From NCBI RefSeq assembly GCF_021654655.1, contig NZ_AP025225.1:632001-696000 (forward strand): DNA of 64,000 nucleotides, in the 5' to 3' direction. Position numbers and translations under genes: made by a program. The notes below the pieces were generated by a model. It did no database searches. It was not told the origin of the DNA and saw only the letters and a program-made list of their open reading frames with translations. This DNA comes from Candidatus Hydrogenosomobacter endosymbioticus. GTDB lineage: Bacteria; Pseudomonadota; Alphaproteobacteria; Holosporales; GW7. Positions 36,103-44,740 of the stretch are shown in pieces (the stretch's first letter is position 1; every line of letters begins with the position of its first letter).

Positions 36103-36139
36103 CGGTGTCTGATATGGGCTCTGTTGGCTAGGAGATTGG

Positions 36140-37837
36140 ATGTCTAGGTGTAGTGGGAAATCTGCTAGGTTTGTTTTTGTGACCGGTGGGGTTGTATCTT
36201 CTGTTGGAAAAGGGATTTTTTCCGCTTCTCTTGGTGCGTTGCTTAAAGCTAGGGGGCTTAGGGTTTTGCTTCGAAAGTTAGACCCATATATAAATGTAGA
36301 TTCTGGAACTATAAGGCCTGGGCAGCACGGCGAGGTGTTCGTTACGAATGACGGGGCGGAGACAGACCTTGACTTAGGGCATTATGAGAGGTTTTCTGGG
36401 ATCGACACTAATAGAGATAGCGTTATCACTACTGGTCGCGTGTATATGAACGTTATAAGTAAAGAGCGTCGCGGAGATTATCTTGGGCAAACGATTCAGG
36501 TTATTCCACATATTACTGACGAAATAAAAGAGCATATAGCGAAAGGCTCTGATGACGTTGATGTTGTCATATGTGAAATAGGCGGAACCGTTGGTGATAT
36601 TGAAGGGCTGCCATTTTTAGAGGCTATCCGCCAGATTCGTAATGAAGTGGGTGAAGATAGGTGCCTGTTTATTCATCTTGCTTGGATTGTTTATCTTGAA
36701 AATTTGAAAGAATTGAAGACAAAGCCTGCACAGCATTCCGTGAAAGAACTGCAGAGAGCTGGCATTCAGCCAGATATACTCGTATGCAGAGGAGATATGC
36801 CGCTTACTCGAGATATAAAGGAGAAGCTTAGCCTGTTTTGCAATGTTTCTCCAGATGATGTGATAGAGGGGAAAAATGCATCAAACATATATGAAATTCC
36901 TCTTACATACCACGCAGTAGGGTTGGACTCACGTGTATGTGGGCACTTTGGTAACTGTAGTTCTGATGCAGACTTGGGTGAATGGGAAAATATAGCAAAT
37001 AACATACGTGAATCAATGGATAATGTCACAATCGGTGTTGTTGGAAAGTATTCGGGGATGGACTCGTATAGGTCTGTATTTGAAGCTCTGAGCCATTCTG
37101 GAATATTCAAGAAAAGGAAAGTGCTCGTTGAGTTTTTTGATGGTGAAAAATTTGACAGCGACAATACTGCTGCAGAAATGCTTTCTTCAGTGGATGCTAT
37201 TCTTGTACCAGGGGGGTTTGGAAAAAGGGCGGTCGATGGAAAGTTGCGCGCTATAAAATTTGCCAGGGAAAACAAAGTTCCATTTTTAGGAATTTGTTTG
37301 GGGCTGCAGCTCGCTGTGATAGAGGCTCTGCGAAACATATCTGGTGTTAGCGACGCTAACTCGTCTGAGTTTGATGAATCTTGCAAAAATTTAGCGGTGG
37401 CAAGGATTGAGGAGTGGATGTCTGACGATAAAATGAAGAAATGTATGGAGCGGCTTAATATGGGCGGAACTATGCGGCTCGGAGCTTTTTCTTGCGCTAT
37501 AAAGGAGGGCTCTCTTGCTAACAGAGCGTATAATTCTTGTTTAATATCAGAGAGACACAGGCATAGGTACGAAGTAAACAACAACTATAGGAAAAAGCTC
37601 GAAGAGGCCGGGGTTGTGTTTTCTGGTCTGTCTGTAGACGGCGAGCTTGTAGAGATTATAGAAAGAGAAGACCATCCTTGGTTTCTGGCTGTGCAATTTC
37701 ATCCGGAATTTAAGTCTCGACCTTTTGCCGCGCATCCGTTGTTTATATCTTTTGTTGACGCTGCATGCGAGTTTTGCGCATGTAAAGTTGGCGCAAAAAA
37801 TTATGCAGAAGTGCTTAATTGCGTTCGTACACGCTGA
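36140..37837 (+). CDS. pyrG: CTP synthase
   Basis: A 565-residue enzyme aminating UTP to CTP. The synthetase domain has FVFVTGGVVSSVGKGI and KLDPYINVD near the N-terminus and HGEVFVTNDGAETDLDLGHYER. The glutaminase domain has the catalytic Cys386 in GICLGLQLA and the His/Glu pair in FHPEFKSRP. The N-terminal SSVGKG replaces the more common SSLGKG. Length is slightly above average because of a longer insertion before AVARIEEW. Probably co-transcribed with secG. Confidence 0.97.
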   Translation: MSRCSGKSARFVFVTGGVVSSVGKGIFSASLGALLKARGLRVLLRKLDPYINVDSGTIRPGQHGEVFVTNDGAETDLDLGHYERFSGIDTNRDSVITTGRVYMNVISKERRGDYLGQTIQVIPHITDEIKEHIAKGSDDVDVVICEIGGTVGDIEGLPFLEAIRQIRNEVGEDRCLFIHLAWIVYLENLKELKTKPAQHSVKELQRAGIQPDILVCRGDMPLTRDIKEKLSLFCNVSPDDVIEGKNASNIYEIPLTYHAVGLDSRVCGHFGNCSSDADLGEWENIANNIRESMDNVTIGVVGKYSGMDSYRSVFEALSHSGIFKKRKVLVEFFDGEKFDSDNTAAEMLSSVDAILVPGGFGKRAVDGKLRAIKFARENKVPFLGICLGLQLAVIEALRNISGVSDANSSEFDESCKNLAVARIEEWMSDDKMKKCMERLNMGGTMRLGAFSCAIKEGSLANRAYNSCLISERHRHRYEVNNNYRKKLEEAGVVFSGLSVDGELVEIIEREDHPWFLAVQFHPEFKSRPFAAHPLFISFVDAACEFCACKVGAKNYAEVLNCVRTR

Positions 37838-38032
37838 CTGATTGCGCTGCTGCGTAAGGTTCAACATTTAGAGTTGCTAATCGAATCTCTGTTGGGATGT
37901 CGGTTGCATGAAAAATCGATACGCGTGCGAGAGTAGCTTGCGTTTGCGTGTTTTTGAATGTTCGGTCGGTCGGTTTATAGATGGCGTTGTTCATGCTAAA
38001 ATGTGTAATGCGCGTTGGTTGATTTGTTTAGA

Positions 38033-38566
38033 ATGGAATTTCATGGGACTACTATAATATCTGTAAGAAAAGGAAAAGATGTTGTGATTGCTGGTGATGG
38101 CCAGGTTTCTATGGGGCATATTGTCGTAAAGGGCAACACAAAAAAAGTTAGAAAAATTGCTAATGGCGCTGTTATTGCTGGGTTTGCTGGCGCCACCGCA
38201 GATGCATTTGCGCTTTTTGAAAGGCTTGAGATGAAGCTGGAGCAATATCCTTCTCAGCTTATGCGCGCCTGCGTAGAGCTTTCTAAGGAGTGGAGGATGG
38301 ACAAAAGTCTTCGCAGACTAGAAGCGATGATTGTTGTTGTCGACGCTAGACATTCTCTTTTGTTGTCTGGAACGGGAGATGTTCTTGAGCCAGAAGATGG
38401 TATTGTTGGGATAGGTTCTGGAGGAACATACGCGCTTGCAGCGGCTAAGGCTTTGATCGATAGTCATATGACTGCGGAAGAAATAGCTGTGAGGTCGATG
38501 AAAATAGCTTCGGACATATGCATATATACAAATAGCAATTTTTCTATTGAATCTATAAAATGCTAG
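38033..38566 (+). CDS. hslV: ATP-dependent protease subunit HslV
   Basis: A 177-residue threonine peptidase of the HslUV protease. The mature N-terminus TTIISVRKG follows a five-residue propeptide (MEFHG), so Thr6 would be catalytic. [12 protein letters not shown] and [15 protein letters not shown] are typical. The ATG at 38033 was preferred to a TTG at 38015. The ATPase partner hslU, nearly always adjacent, is not in this window; rbfA comes next. So either hslU is elsewhere or HslV has lost its partner. Confidence 0.95.
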   Translation: MEFHGTTIISVRKGKDVVIAGDGQVSMGHIVVKGNTKKVRKIANGAVIAGFAGATADAFALFERLEMKLEQYPSQLMRACVELSKEWRMDKSLRRLEAMIVVVDARHSLLLSGTGDVLEPEDGIVGIGSGGTYALAAAKALIDSHMTAEEIAVRSMKIASDICIYTNSNFSIESIKC

Positions 38567-38688
38567 ATTCCGTTTTTAATCTGCTTTTAGCGGTTTTTTA
38601 AAAACTGGACGCCGCCTCAAAAGTTTTTAATACCGATGTTAGATTTTCTGCTACAATTCTTGAAAAGAGGCAAAGCCATTTTGCTTAT

Positions 38689-39048
38689 ATGAGGTTATTT
38701 ACTAGTTCGAAATTTGGAAAGGAGTCTTTTTGCAGGAAGGAGAGGATCGAAAATGAACTGCGTTTGAAGATATCAAAAGTCCTTCCTGGTTGTGTTATGT
38801 GGAGCAAAGTTTTAGATGGCGCTCTTCTTATGGTTACAGAAGTTAAAGCAAGCAAAGACTTGCGTTTTGCAAAAGTTTTTGTGCGCGCTATGAATTTTGA
38901 AGATCCAGATATGAAAAAAGTAATAGATGAACTTAACGGAATGCGACATGTTGTTCAGGGGGCGTTGAAAAAGGAAATAGCTCTGCGATTTTTGCCAAAG
39001 CTTACGTTTCATATAGGTAGAAGCTATGGCGATAGTGAGGAGACATGA
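38689..39048 (+). CDS. rbfA: Ribosome-binding factor A
   Basis: A 119-residue KH-like protein needed for late 16S rRNA processing and cold adaptation. Family pattern: RKERIENELRLKIS, LLMVTEVKASKDLRFAKVFV, and LRFLPKLTFHIG near the C-terminus. It is normally close to infB or truB, which are not here. It is convergent with birA, 36 bases away. Confidence 0.87.
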   Translation: MRLFTSSKFGKESFCRKERIENELRLKISKVLPGCVMWSKVLDGALLMVTEVKASKDLRFAKVFVRAMNFEDPDMKKVIDELNGMRHVVQGALKKEIALRFLPKLTFHIGRSYGDSEET

Positions 39049-39084
39049 AACATATTGTTTGGTAGAGCTTTGATACGTTTTGCT

Positions 39085-39861
39085 CTAAGCATTCAGTTTG
39101 AGGGAGCCGTGTGAACAGGGAGTCTCATTTCCGTTGTTTTCGCGAAGTATAGCTCGGCCAAATTCGTCAATCTTTACTAAAATTCCTATTGTTGTCCCAT
39201 TTTTATGGGATGAAAACGAGGCGCTCCTGCCTCTCCAAAGTAACGCTTTATTTATTCTCTCACATATACCTTCGAACCCACTGCTAAACAGTTCGCCGAA
39301 ATTTACCAATATTCTGCTTGATAGAGTTTCCCATAATACCTTCATTTCAAGCTTTTTCCCTGTTTTAGATAATATAGAGCTATAATTTTCGAACCCGGTT
39401 ATGTTTGTGTCTATATTGCAGTTTATGCCTATTCCAACCAAAACATACGAATTGTCTCTGCTATTTTTTACTTCTTCAGACAGTATCCCAGAGATTTTGC
39501 ATTCGTCTACGAATACGTCATTTTCCCATTTTATTTTTGAAGAAATTCCTATTGACCCGAGCATTTCAGCAACAGAGAGCGCAGCCGTCATTGAAGAAAA
39601 TCTCACCATACTAGACGCTTGTGATGGATAGCTAATTATGTATGTGCCGCTCATAGCTCCTGGCGGAGAAAGCCAATCAAACCCCTTTCTACTTTGACCA
39701 TAAACTTGGTTTTCGCTTATCAAAAGCAAGATATTTAAAAAAGTATTTTTTCTGGACAATATCACTTTTGCCATATCCTGAGTGGATGTGCAGCAGAGAA
39801 ACCTTTCTATACAGACTGATTGGCCGCAGTGGCATTTGAAGTAGGCGTTGTCTTTCAACAA
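39085..39861 (-). CDS. birA: Biotin-[acetyl-CoA-carboxylase] ligase
   Basis: A protein of about 258 residues that attaches biotin to carrier proteins. Motifs are TSTQDMAK, QVYGQSRKGFDWLSPPGAM (the biotinyl-AMP loop in place of the usual GRGRRGRxWxSP), KWENDVFV, KISGILSEE and VGIGINCN. There is no N-terminal DNA-binding domain, so it is a monofunctional ligase. No ATG fits; the frame opens with TTG at 39861, so the start is unsure. The biotin loop retains GQSRKGFDW, with an atypical first part. Confidence 0.87.
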   Translation of the reverse strand: MLKDNAYFKCHCGQSVCIERFLCCTSTQDMAKVILSRKNTFLNILLLISENQVYGQSRKGFDWLSPPGAMSGTYIISYPSQASSMVRFSSMTAALSVAEMLGSIGISSKIKWENDVFVDECKISGILSEEVKNSRDNSYVLVGIGINCNIDTNITGFENYSSILSKTGKKLEMKVLWETLSSRILVNFGELFSSGFEGICERINKALLWRGRSASFSSHKNGTTIGILVKIDEFGRAILRENNGNETPCSHGSLKLNA

Positions 39862-39928
39862 GGGATTGCCTTTAACTGAGAAATTACATATAAGAGATAC
39901 ATGCTATCATGTTTATATTTTTAGAAAA

Positions 39929-41314
39929 ATGGGTGCGAATTTGTTGGCAGAGAGAGCTGGTTGCGGTGGTTTTATTGGTGATTCTGGGTATTTATCGCTT
40001 TTTGAGATGCTGAAAAATAAAACGGCTAGGATTTGCGTGATGGGGCTTGGTTATGTTGGCCTGCCTCTTGCTAAGGCTTTGTGTGAAAGCGGGTACCATG
40101 TTTTTGGTGTGGATCCAGACTCGTCCAAAGTAAACTCGCTTGTTTGCAAGAAGTCATATATATCGAGCGTAAAAAACTGTGAAGTAGAGTGCATGCTGGA
40201 CAGCTCTAGGTTTTTTGTTAGCTGCGATTTTGAGCAGGCTATATTTTCTTCGGATGTTGTGATTATTTGTGTTCCGACGCCGCTTACTCAAAACAGAGAT
40301 CCTGACATGAGATATGTGCTGGCGGCTATGAATGAAATTGCTAACGCTGCTTATGGTTCCGGAACCAAGCTTGTTATATTGGAGTCGACTACATATCCAG
40401 GGACAATGAGACAAATAGCAGAGCCAATTTTGAGAAAATCTATGGGAGAGGTGGGAAAAGATTATTTCATGGCATATTGCCCCGAAAGAGAGGATCCGGG
40501 AAATAAAGAGTTTCATACAAATTCGATACCAAAAGTGGTTGGAGCAGCAGATAGAGAATCTCTTGAGTTAGCGGCTTCCCTTTATGGTTCTGTCGTTCCT
40601 AGCGTTATCAAAGTTTCTTCTTGGGAGACGGCGGAATCTGTCAAGTTGATGGAAAATATTTTTAGGTTTGTGAATATCAGCCTTGTGAACGAAATGAAAA
40701 TGATATTTCAAAAGTTGGGAGTTGATGTATGGGAAGTTATTGAAGCGGCTTCTACCAAGCCGTTTGGGTATATGCCATTCTATCCAGGTTCCGGGATTGG
40801 CGGGCATTGTATCCCAGTGGATCCTGTGTTTCTTAATTGGAAGATTAAGTCTTCTGGTATGAGATCTTTGTTTATAGATGCTGCAATTCAACTTAATGAG
40901 GATGTTGAGAATTTTGTTGTAGGAAGGGTCGCCTATGGACTGGACTGGATGTTTGGTAAAGGATTGCGGGGCTCTAGGATTTTGGTTGTTGGTGTTGCGT
41001 ATAAGGCAAACGTGAATGACTTCAGGGAGAGTCCGGCTCTCAACATATTTAAAAAACTTAACGATAGAGGGGCGATAGTTAATTATTACGATCCTTTTAT
41101 AGAGCGCATTGACGATGCAGAAGAAAGCTTGTCTTTAAATGGGGTCAGGTCTGTTGAATTGAGCGAAAATTATTTGCGGTCTCAGGATGCCGTTCTTATT
41201 TGTACGCCGCATGACGGTGTCGATTATAGAATGATTTTGAATAATTCAAAACTGATAGTTGATTCGAAAAACGTGTATAAAAATGTGAGCGCTAAAAATA
41301 TTGTAAGAGCATAG
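39929..41314 (+). CDS. UDP-sugar 6-dehydrogenase (WbpA/UDP-GlcNAc type)
   Basis: A 461-residue NAD-dependent dehydrogenase oxidising C6 of a UDP-hexose. NAD motif GLGYVGLPLA; then ILESTTYPGTM, AYCPEREDPG, KVVGA, the Lys/Asn motif VKLMENIFRFVNI, the catalytic Cys in GSGIGGHCIPVDP, and the C-terminal GVAYKANVNDFRESPA. The combination PEREDPG and GGHCIPVDP is of the WbpA/VipA (UDP-N-acetylglucosamine) subgroup rather than plain UDP-glucose dehydrogenase. It begins the polysaccharide part of the window, 19 bases before a Wzy/WaaL-like gene. Confidence 0.92.
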   Translation: MGANLLAERAGCGGFIGDSGYLSLFEMLKNKTARICVMGLGYVGLPLAKALCESGYHVFGVDPDSSKVNSLVCKKSYISSVKNCEVECMLDSSRFFVSCDFEQAIFSSDVVIICVPTPLTQNRDPDMRYVLAAMNEIANAAYGSGTKLVILESTTYPGTMRQIAEPILRKSMGEVGKDYFMAYCPEREDPGNKEFHTNSIPKVVGAADRESLELAASLYGSVVPSVIKVSSWETAESVKLMENIFRFVNISLVNEMKMIFQKLGVDVWEVIEAASTKPFGYMPFYPGSGIGGHCIPVDPVFLNWKIKSSGMRSLFIDAAIQLNEDVENFVVGRVAYGLDWMFGKGLRGSRILVVGVAYKANVNDFRESPALNIFKKLNDRGAIVNYYDPFIERIDDAEESLSLNGVRSVELSENYLRSQDAVLICTPHDGVDYRMILNNSKLIVDSKNVYKNVSAKNIVRA

Positions 41315-41333
41315 CGGTGGAAAGGTCTCCTTT

Positions 41334-42620
41334 ATGAAGTCGTATAGAAGGGAGTTATTAACGGTCGGGCTTGTTGGGGCGTCGGTTTTTTGCCCTATTT
41401 TTGTCTTTAGATCTCTGTCTCTGCCGTTTTTTCTTGTGTTGTTTTTAATTACGAATCTGAGAAGCGGGTTTTTGCATGAAAATGTTTTGTTTATAAAAAA
41501 GCAATGGCGTATTTTTTTTCTAATTAATTTGTTTTTTTTATGGATATTAGTTAGAAATTTTGATTATTACGTGTGCGTTGCTGGGAATGCAGTAGAGGCC
41601 GCAAGGTTGTTGCTCTTGTGGCTTTGCGTGTGTACACTTTTTTTGCAATTTAATGAAAACATAGAACAGAAATTTGTTTTTAATAAGAATTTTTTGTTTG
41701 TATTTACAATTTTGATTTCTGTTTTATTGTCGGTGATTATGGTGTCAAAGCAATTTTACATAGAGTTGTTTTTGAAAATGGCGTCTCTATATAGTCCTGA
41801 CAGGTATGGCGCTTTTACGAAATGTAATTTTCAATACATTTTTAAACAGATGGCATCGATGTATACATATTTTGTATTTTTATCTCTAGCTTTTGCTCTT
41901 CAGTCAAGAAGATTTAAATTAGTTTTTTGTTTTATGATTTTTGTTGCCGTTATAAATTATGGCTTTTCTTCTGGGGCAAGCTTTGTTGCGTTTTTTGTTA
42001 GCGTTGTAGTGGCGTATGCTTGCGAGAATTTTCCGAAGTTTGTATGCGCTATAAGCCGGGCCGGCATTTTTATATATTGTTTGTTATTGCCGAAGATAAT
42101 ATTTGTGGCAAAAAAGTGGTTTTTTATTTTTCATGATAAGATGGAAAGCTTTTATAATTGTTGGATTTATAGGCGCGTGGTGAGCTTTGGATGTAGGCTT
42201 TTAATTTGGGAATTTTGTTTTTCAAAAATATTAAAGAATGGTTTGATTGGCGATGGAGTTATCGCTAAGGACCAGCTGTGCGACGCGGTATTTTATTTTA
42301 AAAATCTTGGGAAATTTCCAAATCATCATGGGGATTATTTTTTTTCTAATCATCCGCATAATTTTCTGATTAATATTTGGATGAACGTTGGCGCTATCGG
42401 AGTTATTATTTGTGTTTTTTTGTTGAGTTTGCTATTGAAGAACGCCTGCAAACAGTGTCCGCAAAACAGATATTATTTGTACGGGATTTTATGTTTTAAT
42501 TTTTTGTTGGGGCAGTCGAATGAAGCGATAGAAAGTGTGCATTGGGTGTGCTTTTTAGGAATAGTGGCTTTTATGCGCAAAGCAATAGGGGATGCAGATG
42601 TTTCACGTGAAACAATTTAA
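41334..42620 (+). CDS. O-antigen polymerase/ligase-like membrane protein 1 (Wzy/WaaL type)
   Basis: A 428-residue protein with about ten to twelve membrane helices, rich in Phe and markedly T-rich in DNA. A periplasmic loop segment has RLLIWEFCFSKILKNGLIGDG and then NHPHNFLINIWMNVGAIGV; the xxHPHN motif followed by WxxxGxxG is typical of the WaaL/Wzy family, which joins or polymerises lipid-linked glycans. The last codons overlap a perfect parS site, giving a C-terminal ...DVSRETI, and overlap the start of the next gene by 29 bases. Transferred or fast-evolving surface gene is the inference. Confidence 0.82.
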   Translation: MKSYRRELLTVGLVGASVFCPIFVFRSLSLPFFLVLFLITNLRSGFLHENVLFIKKQWRIFFLINLFFLWILVRNFDYYVCVAGNAVEAARLLLLWLCVCTLFLQFNENIEQKFVFNKNFLFVFTILISVLLSVIMVSKQFYIELFLKMASLYSPDRYGAFTKCNFQYIFKQMASMYTYFVFLSLAFALQSRRFKLVFCFMIFVAVINYGFSSGASFVAFFVSVVVAYACENFPKFVCAISRAGIFIYCLLLPKIIFVAKKWFFIFHDKMESFYNCWIYRRVVSFGCRLLIWEFCFSKILKNGLIGDGVIAKDQLCDAVFYFKNLGKFPNHHGDYFFSNHPHNFLINIWMNVGAIGVIICVFLLSLLLKNACKQCPQNRYYLYGILCFNFLLGQSNEAIESVHWVCFLGIVAFMRKAIGDADVSRETI

Positions 42621-43866
42621 AACAAATATATCTTTAGACAAAGTTTTTTGGACGGGAATTTTTTTAGGACTGATGGCTTTTTTCTTTTTTTCCAGGGCGT
42701 GTATAGTGGTTTGCTTTGCTGCGTTATCAGTTTTTATTTGGTATAAGCTTCCTAAGCTGCGCGGTGAGAAAAAATTTTTTGGAACTGAAAATGGCTCAAA
42801 GGCCTTGCTTGTGTTTAACTTTTTGATGGCGTATTTGTTGGTAAGAAGTGCGGTGGGCGCAGAATATATAGTTTCGAAAAAGCCAATTATATACTCTGTG
42901 ATTATTGTTTGGGCTATTGTGCTTTTGATATATTTCCAACAAAAAACTGAAATTTGTAATTGCGAGAAATTTTTTAAAAAGATTGAGCTGGCTACTGTTC
43001 TTGTGTTGGCCGGATGTTTAGTTACAATTGTTGTTTTTGTTTTTAGGTTTGATGTTTTTGTAAAGTTTAGGCAAATATCTAGCATAAAATTTTTTTATAA
43101 AATGATTTTTATAAAAATTTTCCCGTTTATGGTTCTTGCGTTGGCTTTGTTATATAATCAAAGAAAAATGGTGTCATTTTGGATAATTTGCGCAATAATG
43201 GCTTTGATAAGCTGTTTAACTAGTTCATACTCGATGTTCATAGCCTTTGCGCTGTCTATAACGGCGTTTGTATTGTACGTAAAATATAGCAGGCCTGTTG
43301 CTTTTTGCGCCAAGCTTATAGTGTCATCATATGTTTTGCTATTGCCATTTGTTTTGAAATATATAAAATCTGCAACATTAAGCAGCTTTAATAGAAACGA
43401 TGAAGTTCACAAAGTGCTTCACACTTTGTATGAGCGGTTTTTGATCTGGGACGAAGTTGTTGCTCAGTTAAAAGAAGCTATATTTTTCGGTATGGGGATT
43501 GGCCAAGAGCGGTGGGTGGCAGCGAATATGATAATCCCCGAGTATCATGGATTTTCTCCGTTGTTTATGCACAATGCTGCCCTGCAGATTTGGGTAGAGT
43601 TTGGGTTTGTCGGGGCTGCGTTAAGTTCCTGCGCAGCTTATTTATATTTAGACAGGATTGTTCGAGGAAATTCTATTATACAAAACGGGTTTGATCTTGC
43701 AATCTTTTTGTATTTTATGGTAATGGTGCAGTCATTTCTCAATATATGGCAGCCATGGTTGTTTTGCTATATAGGAACTTTGTTGATAATGAAAAAATAC
43801 GCGTTTTGCTCTTTGAAGAGCGATGTTTCACGTGAAACATTCAAATGTTCAAATGGTGTTTTGTAA
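42592..43866 (+). CDS. O-antigen polymerase/ligase-like membrane protein 2 (Wzy/WaaL type)
   Basis: A 424-residue polytopic membrane protein related in layout to the previous one, with about eleven hydrophobic segments. The family region is FLIWDEVVAQLKEAIFFGMGIGQERW, then LFMHNAALQIWVEFGFVGAAL, matching the HN...W.E.G..G pattern. It starts within the previous gene (ATG 42592 or 42598) and across the first parS site, which it reads in another frame as MFHVKQF. A second perfect parS site lies in its last codons and encodes DVSRET again. Two tandem polymerase/ligase-type proteins could be one Wzy and one WaaL. Confidence 0.82.
   Translation: MQMFHVKQFKTNISLDKVFWTGIFLGLMAFFFFSRACIVVCFAALSVFIWYKLPKLRGEKKFFGTENGSKALLVFNFLMAYLLVRSAVGAEYIVSKKPIIYSVIIVWAIVLLIYFQQKTEICNCEKFFKKIELATVLVLAGCLVTIVVFVFRFDVFVKFRQISSIKFFYKMIFIKIFPFMVLALALLYNQRKMVSFWIICAIMALISCLTSSYSMFIAFALSITAFVLYVKYSRPVAFCAKLIVSSYVLLLPFVLKYIKSATLSSFNRNDEVHKVLHTLYERFLIWDEVVAQLKEAIFFGMGIGQERWVAANMIIPEYHGFSPLFMHNAALQIWVEFGFVGAALSSCAAYLYLDRIVRGNSIIQNGFDLAIFLYFMVMVQSFLNIWQPWLFCYIGTLLIMKKYAFCSLKSDVSRETFKCSNGVL
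42599..42614. other. parS centromere site 1 (perfect 16-bp palindrome)
   Basis: TGTTTCACGTGAAACA exactly matches the 16-bp chromosomal ParB-binding consensus, 5' of parA by about 1.28 kb. It sits in the overlap of the two Wzy/WaaL-like genes and is translated in two frames. Confidence 0.93.
43824..43839. other. parS centromere site 2 (perfect 16-bp palindrome)
   Basis: A second exact TGTTTCACGTGAAACA, 1225 bp from the first and 51 bp before the parA start, within the last codons of the second Wzy/WaaL-like gene. Closely spaced parS sites normally mark the origin-proximal segregation centre bound by ParB. Confidence 0.93.
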
Positions 43867-43889
43867 AGGCGGTTGCTGGGAATTAGGAT

Positions 43890-44684
43890 ATGAAAGTGAA
43901 AAAAAATAGCGCTATAGTTGTGGGGATTTTGAATCAAAAAGGAGGCGTAGGGAAAACGTCTACGGCAGTTAACCTTGCTACAGCATTGGCAATTGTTAAC
44001 AAAAAGGTCCTTTTGGTTGACCTAGACCCGCAAGGAAACGCGTCTATGGGGTTTGGTTTGAAGGTGCAAAAAGGGGATCAGAATGTATATCACGTAATTT
44101 TGCGCTTGGTGGACATAAAATCTGTCTTAGTTCCGTGTTTTATTGCAAACTTAGACATACTGTGCTCGGCGTCGGATTTAGCTGGGGCGGAAATAGAGCT
44201 TGTTCCGCTCGAAAATAGAGAAAGTCAGTTGGCTTATGCGCTAAAAAAAGTAACAACTTTGTATGATTACATAATCATAGACTGCCCGCCGTCGTTAGGG
44301 CTTTTGAGCTTGAATGCTCTTATAGCTTCTACGTGCGTCATTATTCCGGTGCAGTGCGAATTTTTCGCGCTTGATGGGTTGAGCCGGCTTTTGAATACGA
44401 TAAAAAAAACACAGAAAGTTTTTAATTCGAAAGTCTATGTGGCTGGAATTTTGTTAACTATGTATGACGGGAGAAATCTTTTGAATCAGCAGGTGGAGAA
44501 AGAAGTTAGATCTATGCTAGGGGAGGATGTGTTTTTATCTGTAATCCCAAGAAATGTAAAAATTTCAGAAGCATCGTCACACGGTAAGCCTGCGATAATA
44601 TACGATAGAAGAGCGCCCGGAGCTAAAGCATATATTGAATTTGCGAGAGAGTTTCTAATAAAGCAGGGAGAAACGTTGGTCTAG
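43890..44684 (+). CDS. parA: Chromosome-partitioning ATPase ParA
   Basis: A 264-residue Walker-type ATPase. Motifs: deviant Walker A LNQKGGVGKTSTAVNLA, LVDLDPQGNASMG (A'), IIDCPPSLGLL (Walker B) and the C-terminal IPRNVKISEASSHGKP typical of chromosomal ParA/Soj. It would bind non-specific DNA and pull ParB-parS complexes. Two parS sites lie immediately upstream. The gene expected next, parB, is not there: an HIT gene follows after 57 bases. parB must be elsewhere or replaced. Confidence 0.95.
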   Translation: MKVKKNSAIVVGILNQKGGVGKTSTAVNLATALAIVNKKVLLVDLDPQGNASMGFGLKVQKGDQNVYHVILRLVDIKSVLVPCFIANLDILCSASDLAGAEIELVPLENRESQLAYALKKVTTLYDYIIIDCPPSLGLLSLNALIASTCVIIPVQCEFFALDGLSRLLNTIKKTQKVFNSKVYVAGILLTMYDGRNLLNQQVEKEVRSMLGEDVFLSVIPRNVKISEASSHGKPAIIYDRRAPGAKAYIEFAREFLIKQGETLV

Positions 44685-44740
44685 GAAAGTTGAATTTGGT
44701 TTTTTATAACTGAGATTTGAAGATAGCGGAGGCGGGAGAG

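Noticed and set aside
36766-37584. Minus-strand frame of 272 codons inside pyrG
   Set aside because: Opposite to the conserved CTP synthase frame; product is low-complexity Ser/Pro-rich, typical of an antisense artefact.
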